Assembly: GCF_014633365.1 (NCBI RefSeq) | Contig: NC_068350.1 | Coordinates: 38,059,119-38,123,118 of the forward strand | From: Diospyros lotus | Taxonomy: Eukaryota > Streptophyta > Magnoliopsida > Ericales > Ebenaceae | Direction of reading: 5' to 3' | Length of the DNA: 64,000 bases | Shown here: positions 37,301 through 50,100 of the stretch, piece by piece | How the letters are laid out: the number at the start of each line of letters is the position of its first letter | Numbering within the stretch: the stretch's first letter is position 1 | Notes under the pieces: model-generated | Seen by the model: the letters and a program-made list of their open reading frames with translations, nothing else | What the model was told of the DNA's origin: nothing | Databases searched by the model: none | Program-made: the position numbers and the translations under genes

Positions 37301-38118
37301 ACCTCCCTGCTTCAACTTGTTAAATTCTTCTACTAGATCCACTGTTCTTCTTTCACCAAATCTTTTGCATAATCCTCTCACAAACTCCTCCCAATTATGA
37401 TCACCTCGCACGCTCGACCAGCCTTGGAACCAATTATCTCCCACATCGTTCAAAAATGCAGCGGCTAGAGTGACTCGTTGATCAACCGCTACTCGATGAA
37501 TGTTAAACAATTTCTCACACCTTCTAATCCACCACCATGGCTTCGATTCATAAAAAATCGGCAATTCAAGTTTCGGAACTGGAAAATGTGGAAGTCTGGA
37601 ATTGGCCGAAGCTTCCGGTCTCCTTTCCATTCCTATCTCTCCTGCACCGATTGGATCGCCTCCCAATTCTGAAGGCTCGACCACTCTCTGTCCCATTCCA
37701 ATACCAGGCAATATTGGATCCGAATGTTCCCGAGGAGGAAAATCGGGGGAAATTCTTACCTGAGCTTGATTCGAAAACATTAGCATGAATTGCTGCATTT
37801 GTTCGCGAACCATGTTACTTTGCTCTCGCATTTCAGTCCGAATCTGGTTGTGCATATCGCCTTGCAATCGATCTGCTACTACCTCCAATCTCTTATCTAC
37901 AATGGTTCCAATGGTATCCTCCATGGATCCCATCCGTTGTTGTACTTCCATCACCGTCGCTAACACCTGCTGTAGCTGGAGTTCCATCTGCTTCATGCGA
38001 GTTCCGTCGGCCATCATATGGTAATGATCGACTGTCAGGAAAGTGCTTTGATACCACTTTGTCAGATCGTAGATCTGATAGAAGGAGTTTTAGGTGAAGA
38101 ATGAAGGGAAGGAGAAGA

Positions 38119-38158
<40 letters not shown>

Positions 38159-41100
38159 AAGAGGGAAATCAGAGAAATCAGTGATTCGAATTTCATTAGC
38201 TGCCCACCAATGAACCAGAACTCTGTTTTTAAGGAGTTCTCAGCTAAAAGTATTGGCGCCAAAAATCTGTTATAACAGCCGAGCACATGCCAGCGCCTAA
38301 CATCTGCCATTACCCTATTTACCCTTATAACCGCTACTTTATTACAATCTGGTAATCTAGGTACATGACAGTTTTTCTACGGGTTGCAGGAAAAGCCAAA
38401 AATTGGGTCATAATAAAGTAATATGCGTTTTATCTTTTCTGGATGGTACGCATAAAACCATGTTTCTCATTCAATAGTACTAAAAGTGATTATTGAGTTT
38501 CTGGGACCAACTACTTTACTGAAGACTTCCCTAGTAGACTATCAATATTATATTAAGTCATATCAGACTGCCCTCCTTTTAATTCTTGGCATCCTTTCTA
38601 GTCTTTTTTTTGGGGGGGGGGGGGTGGGGGTGTTGGGTCTGATACCTCCTATAATTCTACAAGCTTTTGAAAGTTCACCTAAGAATGTTAGTTGAAGGTA
38701 ACTTTTGGATTCCTCTAATCAAGTAATATATTTAATACCTTTCCAATAGACTATTGATGCAGGAGTGAGTCATGATAGTATGACAATGCATCTCTGATTT
38801 TTGTTCTGGTTTGGGGAGATGCTCTTCTAGCTATTCTTGTTTTGAGTTTATGGATGAAATTGTGACTTAATATTTACTCCATTTATTCTTTTTGATTACG
38901 TGAAAGCCTATTTTTTGTTGGGATGTCAACTATGTTGAATACCTAGTCTAAAAAGGTTTCCTCCACCCCCCCCCCCCCTCTCTCTCTCTCTCTCTCATAC
39001 ACACACAGTTTTGTTTTCTTTTTCTTTGGATTTATTTACTTGTATGAAAAGAAGAAAATGTTATCATATATGATACTATATTTTGCAATTCATTTAAATT
39101 ATTATAGGTATTTTTATGTAGTTATTTGTGGCATTAAGGGTTCAAGTGTAACACCCATGTGTCGGATTTACAAGTGGTGATTTTTTGCTTGAGTTGTTCA
39201 AGTGTAACACCCATGCGTCAGATTTACAAGTGGGGATTTTTTGCTTGCGTTGTCATGCATGTGTCTCTTCATATCTCTTCCACCTTTGAAGCGTAGTGCC
39301 CTTCAGCTTTTGCTTTATGAATAACACCTTTTTTTCTGCTACTGGTTTCCACACAAAATAATTCTGTAAGATAGCTTCCCAATCTAAGTCATCTTTTGGA
39401 TGCTTATTTTCATGAAAATGAGCAACATCAACCTTGATTCCACCACCGCTCTAATCAAGGCCATGTAATAATGTAGCTTCCAATCCACGTTTACTGCATG
39501 ATTAATGGGTCCCACATCATGAAAAGGGTTTTCATCTACACCATCTTCAATTTCACCCTAAAGACCACCTTCCAGCATGTCAAAATGGTTGTGGTCACCT
39601 TCCTGACTCTCCACACTGGTTCCCACTTTTCTTGCCACTGCAAATCTTGCCCCACTAGTGACAAATTTTGTATCATATTGCTGCATCTCAGCCAACTCTG
39701 TTTTCTAGGCTTGATTGCCTCTTCCACGACCTCTGTTGTATCAACCATAGCTCTCAAGTGAAAACCTTATCACGACTATGTGTTCTGTTTTTGCTCTGAT
39801 TCCACTTTGATGTGGTGTGAGACAGACAGAAAGACAGGTGTACAATTATGGCTAAAAATAGTGTAAGATCAGAACTGCAACAATTTATTTGAGACAACTT
39901 AGCATCATATAAGAGTCACAAACAGATAATGGTAGCTCAGTCTACTGCTACAAGTAAAGAGCTTAAAGTCCAATATTCACATTCTATGGAGTTGGTGTGA
40001 GATAATCAGGGAGTAGTCTACATCACTTCCAATCCTGTGTTTGATGAAAGGACCAAGCACATTGAGGTTGATTGTCATGCTTTTGGGAGAAGGCGCTGTA
40101 AATGTTATCAAAACTAATAATGTGAATTCAGGAGATCAGCTTGCAGATTTGTTTACTAAAGCTTTAAGGGAGCTAGAGTGAACTTTATTTGTAACAAGCA
40201 TGGAACATATAACATATATGCTCCAACTTGAGGGGGAATGCCAATAGGTGTTTTGTGCAATTATATGTATTATGATTGTTTTAAGTGTAATATATGTATA
40301 TTATATTTCTTGGCATAAATACTAAATGAGAGAATCCTAATTGGGTGCTTTTGATTGTTTCATTTCACGTAAACTTTTATATATATGGATGGAAACTTTA
40401 TATAAAAAATGGCTACCCATCTCAAGTCAACTCTCTTTAGTCTCAATCATCTTCATATTTGGAATTTCTATCATATGATACCATGCTTCCATTCCTTTTC
40501 TCTGCTTTTACTTGTTTCACTTTCCTTCATCATCTACAACAAGATTCTTTTATTTATTTGTCATAACACTGGCATTTCCTTGTATTTGTTTTTTATATTT
40601 CATTCATATTCTTTATTTATTTATTTCTGCAGTCGCTAGCAAACAAAGATTCAAAACGTGGTAGCCAAGGAATGATACTTCTGAATTGGCTTTTTCGAGA
40701 TGAAATTCTTTTTGAAGCTCTTGCAACCAATCTTACTGGCATCATAAAGAGAAAGGACGACCGTTTTATTTCTCTCGGCTGGTGTATACTTGTACGTGGT
40801 CTTGTAGAGTATGAGGTTACCATGAAACAATTTATAAACAACGGTAACATGATTAGTTCTTTTTGTTTTTCAGAAAAAAAAATGAAAATCATGAATTTAT
40901 TTTTGTTTCTTCTATTTGTATAATCACGTGGATAGGAATTTCTAACAAATGAATTATTGACATCTAAGCACTTTCACTTAATAATGGTATACTTGGATTA
41001 GACATGGAATGTGTCTGGGTGAAACATCCCTCCTACTTTTCTGAAACTGTCAAACCTTGAAGATCTGACAAGGAACTCTAGAGAATTCTGGAGAATTAGG

Positions 41101-44100
41101 GAGGGTGATAGAATTTGGAAAAGAGAGGGAGAGAGAGAGAGAGAATGAAGAGAATTGAGGAAGAATTAGAATGACTTTGATTCAAATTTTGGCATAGCTT
41201 CAATACAATTGAGCGGTCCTTTATATAGAGAGGATCCCGCACTTCCCTTCCTGCCAAAGGAAAGTTTTATTTACACTAGTACCCCTTCTAGAATTAACTA
41301 CATGTCATATTCCCCTGCCGTGGCTTATATCATGACAGAAACCTAGAGAAAGCCCCATAACAAATGAATTATTGAGATCTTAAGTACACTTGGATTTGGC
41401 TTGGAATTTTTTTGGGTGGGATAACCCTCCCTACTATTTCTGAAACCTAGAGAATGGATTTTGCATTGTGTTTAACTGAAATATGTTTGTTGATCTAGTG
41501 GATTGTTGAAATACAACTGTTGTAACTGAGCTTATATTCTTAAGTTGAAGTGAGTTATATATGCATGATGTTCAATCATGATGGATAAATTTATGCACAA
41601 TGTGATACAAAATTAGGAAAGGAATTTGTTAGAGGAGTAAATGCTAGTATGTGTATGGATATAGGAATATGCACGTAGGCATAGACATAGACATAGACAT
41701 ACACATACCGGGTATTGAGTTGTCACTAATTTGAGTGCCCAGAAGATGAGCACGGTACATATGTAATTACTTGTTTTATGTGTTCTTGAAATGGCTTCCC
41801 TTAGACTGAAGCCTGAATACCCAACTATTTATAAATGCAGCAATTTATTGGTGTTGGAATGCCTTCACATGAACATCTATCTGACCTTGTGGTTCATCTA
41901 TTTTTGTTTAATTTTTGCTTTATTATTTATTGTTCTTTCAAAGTTCTTTATGTGGTGAATGGATTTTGTTTTCAGGCATCCTCTTAGTTGTACTTAATTT
42001 TATTATCTAAAGAAAGAAGAAAAAAAAAGATACAGTGCTCAACTAGTTTATGTTGTGAACAGAATATAATTCACTTTGAATTTTCAGTGGGCACCCATTA
42101 ATCAGGGTAAAATACCTGCCTTTTGAATGAATTTTTTATTTTGTTTTTTTTTTTTCTTTCAGTGAGTCAGAAGTTTTGTATCCTTTTCTTTTTCGCCTGA
42201 AAATTAGAGAATGGAACAATGTAATTGAAATTTAAAATTTACTTCTAGGAATTGCAACTTTGTCATTTTAGAACTAAATGACATTTCCGACTCCGTTTTT
42301 GTTAAGTCAGTAGCATATGTCCTGATTTCTCAAATCAAAGCGTTAGCCATAATGCAATTTTTCAGAGTTTCTGTTATCACATTCTCTTGTCTGCTGAAGA
42401 GTAAGAATTATTTGCTCATCTTAATGCAGGAATAAGACAGAAGTATTGTTCAATGCTGAAGCTTTTTTCTTCATGTATCACACATCTTGTGTCTATTGTT
42501 TGCAATGGAAGGTATATGTACTTTTTCATCAAGCTGCGCCACTGGCATTTTGGAAACCACACCTTTAGCTGTAGATTGAACCACATTCTTCTCTCAGCTT
42601 ATTGCTTCAGTATTTGTTGCCTGCTTCATTCACCAGTCCTTTTAGAGTCTGATGCAATCCTAGGTCTGAAGACATAATAATTACCAATGAAATAGGGAAC
42701 TCTGGAAATAAAAAAAGCAGCTGCTCAAAATTCTGCTAGCAAACTTCCACAATTCAATGGTCTGGCAAGATTTCATTCATTCTTAACTTATTATATGTTG
42801 GCAAGACTTCTTTTCTTGACATCTTCGTTGGTCTGGCAAAACTTCTTTTGACATTCTTAACTTCTCTTTTTGACATCTCATTCATTCTTAATTTACATGG
42901 TTACTGGATCCATACCTCTAACTGAATTTGAAGTTGCTTACTTCTTGCACCTTGTTGGATTATCTGCGGACCATTAAGGTCAATGCTGTCGATCTTGTAC
43001 CATACTGAACAATTTTTGGTACAAAAATAATAACTTTTCATGTTAGTTATGGTACCACCTGGTATGGTGGTACTGGCCAGTACAGAAAAGTACCAATGTT
43101 CCAACCTGTAAGCTCCAACCCCAAACCCCATTGCATTCACTCCCTCACATCTTACTTTCTCCCTCTCTGACTCTCTCAGTTTCTCACTTCCTCTGTTCTC
43201 TCTGTCTTGCTGGCAGTTGCCTCTTGCTGGTATGTTAATGTTCCTTTTTTTTCTCTTAATGGCTGATTAGCAGGAGAACTGATCTGAATTCTGGTTCCGG
43301 TGGAGAACCAGAACTAGATCTGGTTCTTGCACAGAAAATCAAAGTTAATTCAAGATTGGCCCACATAAATGCCAGTTTGGGAGGTAATCAATCAAGGAAG
43401 CTTCAAGATTGGTCCCATAAACGCACAGAGAATTCAGAAGATACTTTTTTATTTTTTTTTCCCATTGATATGACTCTTCTTTGTGCAGAATTGTGCATGG
43501 TTCTCTATATAGAGAGAGACTATCTTGTAATCTTCTGTGTATTGAAGTTCACTCTTCAGAGTGATAATTTTTTTATTTCTTATTTTTCCAAATGGGTGTC
43601 CCTTAGTTTTTCTGTATCTCATTCATAAATGTGTCTAAGAATTCTGACCTCATATTCAGGGTAGTTTTTTTCCTTTAAATTTTCTTATTTGCTTTCTTTG
43701 TTCTTTTCCCATTTAGATTTAGATTGTTGTACATCAAAATAATATTGTACCATTTAGAAACCACAGAAAATTAAGAGCAAAAATGAAGAAGTAATTAACA
43801 CAAACCTGAAAAGAAAGTGTACAAAGCACTGATTATGAGCTGTACCCACAACCACTCTCTCTCTCTGGGGTATCTCCTACACTGCGGGGTGGCAATGCTG
43901 ATCTTAAGTACTTGTTGGGCATTAACTAAGTATCTTAATTGCCAAGTTGAAAATAATGGGAAATAAAGTTTTTATTGAAGGGGAACTGAGAGATAAAGAA
44001 AGGTCTGAAAACTTGCAATCTGGAGTGCAGAAATGATAGCCAATGAGCTTTCCTTCATTGTGGTTTAAAATTGAGGTGTAACCTCAATTTTCTCCCTTAT

Positions 44101-47100
44101 AATGCTTAGTTGTGTACTATGACTGTCCCTGTCAGCAGAGTAATACCAAATTATTGACTTCACTTGTTCCGTTTCTTTTTGCTTGAATTATGTGATGGAA
44201 GTTGACAGCATATATCACAAAACTAGGTCGGAAAAATGCTCTTTTGTATAATTCTGGCTCTTGGCTGATGGCAAGATAGACTCTCATATTGGTCTTGGCA
44301 GGAAGGTTGTAATGCCTTGAGCTAGCAAAAGCATATAGTGAAACTATTTTTGTATTTTACAAGGTGGTGTGCGTGAGAACAGGCCTATTCAATTTTCTTG
44401 AGGCAATCTCCGAGAGATCATATGGCATGCATAAGTGACTTATTTGTTGGCTCAACAATACTGAAATTAGTGATATATTATTTTTAGTCAGTTTATTGTT
44501 GCATTCATGTTTTGATGCCAAAATTATTTGGCAACTATCTTATATTTATATCTATTTTCCTGGTACTTTAATCATTTTAGTTGCAGCACAATGCAGGGGG
44601 AGTTTGAATTGCCAACTCGTCTTTCAGTTGCTGCTGCTGATTGCATGTTATCCCTCACCCTACCACTGTCAAAAAAAGATCTAGATTCCGACGGTTCAGG
44701 TGATAGGCTAAGACAATCCATAATCCAAGCTTATTAAAATTGCTATTTGCCAACTACCTTCACTCAATGCAGGTTTAAGTGACAACAAAGTGAAACCAAC
44801 TAGTAAATTACTTGAAGTCTCGAACAACATGGAGATGAAGATGTTACTTTGGGATCATTTAGATGAACTTATTATTCTTGTGGAGAGACTCCTTGCTGTA
44901 TGTTCCTTAGCTTATCGACTATATATATTTTTTGAGTTGACCTTTGAATGTGTATCAACAAGTCCCTATTTACTTCTATTAGCAGTGCTTGATGTGAAGT
45001 TCATGTTGTTTTTCTGTATTGTGGCTGCCTTTTGCCTTTCTGTTTTTGGTTCTGCATGCTAGCATACTGCTGGAATAGCTGAAAAAACTTTTGAAGAAAA
45101 GGAACTCTAAGATGGCTTTGTTTCAGCACATTCAATTATTCACTCTGTTTCTAGGCATAAATGAAGATACATATACATTTAAATCCAATTTTACTTATCA
45201 TAAAGAATAATCCCAGAACAAACCAGAAGTTGCAGTTCGACGATGCACATTTACCTTCTATCCATTTTTTTTTTTTTTTTTGGGGGGGGGGGGGGGGCGG
45301 GGGTGTGTCCAAACCTTGGGAAAGCGTGAGCCTCATGCAGTTGCGGTGCTCTCCAGGGGGAGGGGGGTGGTTGTGGTGAAAAGAACAGCCATTTGGAAAC
45401 ATAATTTACCTGATTCTAGCCTTGGATTGTGGCGGACATAATGGAAGACCATCTCTTTTATAGAGCACCTTTTTCTTTTAATTCATTGAACCTCTCAAAA
45501 CTGCTGTAAATCTGCAAAATTATTTCCTAGTTATTTCTTTACATACCTTTGTTTCACCTCTTTGCCTTTTCTTTAATGGAACAAAGGGTTTAAGTGACTT
45601 GAATAGTCCTTAGATTTTGCTGTAGACTTGATATAAGCAGAATACTCTTTACTGCATCATAATGATTCTGTTTTCTTTACAATGTGTTTGAAAAAGAGTC
45701 ATATGCTTGCTTAGAAAATGCAGTGCTATCTATATTTTTTGAGATATTTCTGTTTATATTTATGTTGGACTGCATCTATCATTTCATGGATGCTTGGAGA
45801 TATTGCTATAACAGCTGGAGAATATGCACAGGATAAAATTTATGTTTAGGTTATATTGATTTAATAGTACTTCTTGTAGACTTGATTTGATTTGCTGGTT
45901 GGGTTGCTGCAAATTTAAACATCATGGATAACATTTTTAATATTTTCATCTATGTAGTGGAACAGAAAAAGCCGGTCTTTACATGCGAAAGGATTGGAGA
46001 GAGTACTTAAGTGGTTGCAGGGAATAAAAGGGCACTATGTGCATGTTAGCAATGAGGCTGGTATTATTCTTGCTACATGCCAAAGCATTTCATAGTTTGT
46101 AGTTTGTCAATGTCTTTCCATGATGATTTATTTTCTCTGAAATGGGTGGGTAGGCTCACAAGCGCTCAAGACTGTAGTTCTGCTTCTCTGTTCCTGTTGG
46201 AAGCATTACGGAATGTTGATGCACTTGGAAGACTACAAGCTTTCTCAGCATTATAAAGAGCTGGTGGACCAATACCTGTCTGGGATTCAGGTTAACTAAG
46301 TAATGTTATTGTTATATAGTTACGCACTGTTGACTTCAGCCTGACTTTTGGTAGAAGCATATTACTGCTTTTTGGTATGTACTTTTGAGCATTTTTAAGT
46401 TAGTATGTCTTTTTCAGATGCTTTTTTCTATTTGTAAAATGGGTATTTATGAAAGATGTTAATTTGTGGTTTGCATTATGAGAATCACAACCTTATGATC
46501 TTATTTTTATGTTTACTTATTTTCTTTTCAACTGTATATGAGAGAGTATGAATCCTCCTCCAACCCCCCCCTCCCTCCCCGCGGGCTTTTCTGTGACGTG
46601 CTAATGTCCCCTTACCAACAGATCATCTGACCATACCGACTGGTGTACCTTACTACAACCGAAACCCCTCAAGTCTTGCCTTGATCTAACATCATTTTCC
46701 ATGGATAGATCTAGGGTATTTGGCTACTATTTTCAGAACCCAATGGGACACGTATTAACAAACCTAGCATTGTTGATTGCTGATGATTCAAAACCTCCTA
46801 ACATTTGACCTATGATTTGAGGAAGCTTGATCAAGGTTTTGGCCTGGATTGAGCATGTCCCATGGTGAGAGCTATTTGCAGCATCTCCTCTCTATTTTAG
46901 TTTCCTTGTTATACTTTCCTTAGTCTTTCTATTATTCTATATATGTTGGAGTTGATTGGGCCTTAGTCCTAGCCCTCACAATCTATCTTATACTTTTCCT
47001 TCAAGTCTGTGTTTAGGTTTTGGTGCCTGTGGCATGTTGAGCTTGGTTCTAATGAAAACTCATGCCCCTGCATCACTCAGAGCAGGAGGAGTAAGGCTGA

Positions 47101-50100
47101 TACTCCTGGTGGTATGCCATCACACTGGATTAACCAATGTTTTCAAAAGTGCTAAGTGCACTTAAGCACAAACTGCTTTTTGGAGCTTAAGCTCAAAGTG
47201 CAAGTGCAAGCTATAGGTGAAGTGAAGCACACAAATAAAATACAGGGTATTACCTTTTATAAGCATAACAAATATAAACTATTAGAAAACAATGATTAAA
47301 AAAAGAAAAACTAAATAAGAATGAGAGCATTTCTCAGAATCTGGAGTGCTTTGAATAGGATGAACTCTTCATCTTCCATCAGAAGTTGGGACATTTTGGG
47401 GATTTTGAGACTGATTTTATTCAGATCTTTTAAAGATCTGATGATAGCCGTTTCTGGGTAAGGACTCCATACAAGCAGCCATTACACAGGACAAATTTAT
47501 ACAAATCCAACAGGCCATATTCAAAACACGCTTATAGTGCGTCACAACTCAGATAAAAGCGCAACTTAAGCAAGCTTTGTTTCCACTCAACTAAAGTTGC
47601 TGAGCTGCATGCCGCAAAAGTTCTGAAAGACTTGTGCTTTGTGCTTAAAGCACACTTTTTAAAACACTTGCATTATCCATGTGAAATTGGATAGTTCTAA
47701 GTACATTCCCCGGTCAAGTTCCGATTTCTTGTTTATCACGACTAAAGGACTTTACAAGTGCATCTTATGTTTAATGGGACTTTGAGAACTCACTTGTCAC
47801 GTCCTAGCTTATATACTTGATGGAGGCGCATATTACTTCTGACTACCATGCTAGACTCTTCATGGATGATCTGGAATGCTATTGTCCAAACCTATTAGGT
47901 TTGTAATGATGCCCAGGTCTATGAACTATGGAATAAGGTTCAATAGGATACTCAAGGGGATGTGACTCTGGCACAATCCTATGCTGAATTCTATAACTTC
48001 TGGCAGGAGTTGATAATAAAAAAATATTTTTATTTTATATAAGTATAAAAAATCGTTATAGATATATATATTTTTAGAAAATATATTTTTGAAATATGTT
48101 GTCTGTAGTTTAGAAGATATGTTTAGAGAGAGAAAGAAAAAGAGAGCAGGGGTAAAATGATCAATTTACCCCACTTTGTTAAAAGCAAGGGAGGTCCCTG
48201 TTTTTTACAGGGCCTTTTTTTGATTAAAATGTTATGACCCAAAGTTTTATTTGTCATTAGAGAGTTATTTTTTTCTCTTTTTTTTTTTTGGGGGGGGGGA
48301 ATAATTTTGGCAGGATAAAAAAAGGAAAATGATTTCTAGTCCATATTTCAGGGACCGAATTGGCGGGCTGAGGGGTGAAATACCGGTTTGAAAAGCAAGC
48401 CAAGGGGTGAAAATATCATGTCTATAGGTTAGTTCATTAAATGATTAACTCCTTTCGGCTATTTTGATAACAGTATTTTGAAATTTGTGATTAAGCGAGC
48501 TCATTACATGACTTCAGCTAGCTGATTGACTGTTAAGCACATTACATGACTTGATCATGATTTAGTTGCAACATACGTGGGTTACAAACAGAGTGTCATC
48601 CATATTAATAAAAGTTAATGCCTTCAAATTTGCTCAGTTTTTGATTTTCTCATTGGGTGAGACAAGAAAGCACACAAGAATGACACTGAAACATCTGAAA
48701 ATGCTGTAGACAGTATAATTGAGATAATTTGATTTATATCTGAAACTGGGGAATTACTTTCCTAGATTATGCATGCAGGTTTCGTCTAATGGTACAATCT
48801 TATTTCTTGTTTATTCCTGTTATGATGTCTGATGGAGTTCAGTTGCTGATAAGCCTCATATCCAGTTTTATGCAGAATACACCAAAGAGCATGCTGAGAA
48901 TATAGACAATGGGATAGAGACTATAAAGTTTTTCCTAAACTGTCTATCCCTTTTGTTGGGGCATTTTGATGGCAAGCAATTTGAGAATGCAATTTCTGAA
49001 TATGGGTTGCAGATATCTCGTGTTCTTATAAAGCAGGTAAGTTGTTCAAGTTCTTAAATAAATATATCAGTTGCTCATTAGGGCCTTTACTTGCATGTGA
49101 AAGATGTCAAAGCTCTTGTGGGACTAAACTTCTTATAAAGCGATTTGCACAATTTCAGACCAGTCATTCCTCCCAATGCCTATCCCTACCCCTCAGTCAC
49201 TTCTTATTTCACCAGGTGTCTAAGGAACTTCATGCAAACTAATATGCTACAAAATTTATCAATTTTCCCCCTTCATTTGGGTGCTTCAATAACACATTAG
49301 GGCAACCTTTAAAATATCTGTATGTTTAAGTTTCCACTGTTTGTTGGGCACTGGAGGTAGATAAGAAAGTGCCCCATTTTTTAAGTAAAAGTTTGAACTT
49401 TTATGACCATATCCCAGTTTTTTCAAGAATGGTACCATTAATTAGAAGTTGAACAGTAATGGATTTAACTAAGGATTCTATCATGTTATTTCCCTTGGCC
49501 TTTCTGAAAGATACTGGAAGAATCCATTTGAGCACAAATATAATGCATGTGAAACAAGTTGAGACTAGAATATAATTAAAATGGTATGTACATTTCTTCT
49601 TGTCAAGAATGTTAAACTGAACCATCAATAGGGCCATGGACCTAAAATGTATGCTTTCAGAATTAACAAATGGGTAATAACAAGGGAGAATATGTGACAA
49701 GGAAATCTGAACCGAAACAATGAAAGGTGAAAACGAAGGTAGGATGTTCTGGACACTGTACAGTAAATTTAGGGGAAGAAATAATATTGGCAATGGATTT
49801 TGGAATATCCATTGGAAACTTGCCCTTTTTATTACCTATAATTCTAAAATCTGGAAGCACACATTTTAGGTCCATGGCCCTATTGATGGTTCAGTTTAAC
49901 ATTCTTGATGAGAAGAAATGTACATACTATTTTAATTATATTCTAGTCTCAATTAGTCTCACATGCATTATATTTCTGTGTCCTTGAAGTTATAGATCTG
50001 GGAAAACAGTCATATCTAGTTTGTACCGGTTCAATTAATGTCAACATATGCTGTTGTAATATTATTATCTCGATTTATTACAAAATTTTCCCCAGATTCT

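Larger units (their letters stand above)
32974..38370 (-). mobile_element. Ty3/gypsy chromovirus (Reina-like) with target duplication
   Basis: This 5.4-kb LTR retrotransposon is inserted in intron 2 against the direction of gene 2. Two LTRs (32974-33288 and 38060-38370) start TGTCAG and end TGACA. GTTTT flanks the element at 32969-32973 and 38371-38375. Read on the minus strand the order is LTR, primer-binding site, gag, protease, reverse transcriptase, RNase H, integrase with a chromodomain-like end, polypurine tract, LTR. Integrase after RNase H defines Ty3/gypsy, and short LTRs with a small total size suggest the Reina clade. The two LTRs differ at about seven positions outside a GA microsatellite (roughly 2-3%), so the insertion is fairly recent, but pol carries stops and frame breaks. 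Confidence 0.9.
31720..40632 (+). other. Gene 2 intron 2, transposon-filled (8.9 kb)
   Basis: Donor GTATGT, acceptor TTATTTCTGCAG. Besides the elements listed separately, the stretches 31720-32520, 38376-39480 and 40240-40632 hold only T-rich intron sequence, a T/G homopolymer tract at about 38607-38630, a C12-(CT)n tract at about 38968-38997, and two near-identical 45-bp words (GTGTAACACCCATG) at about 39150-39240. Confidence 0.75.

Noticed and set aside
45151..45402. Proline-rich and glycine-rich open frames
   Set aside because: They are produced by the T17-G16 tract in intron 6.
49401..49987. Open frames on both strands with matching peptide ends (for example [12 protein letters not shown])
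   Set aside because: The shared peptide comes from the inverted repeat being read on both strands. It is a foldback, not a gene pair.
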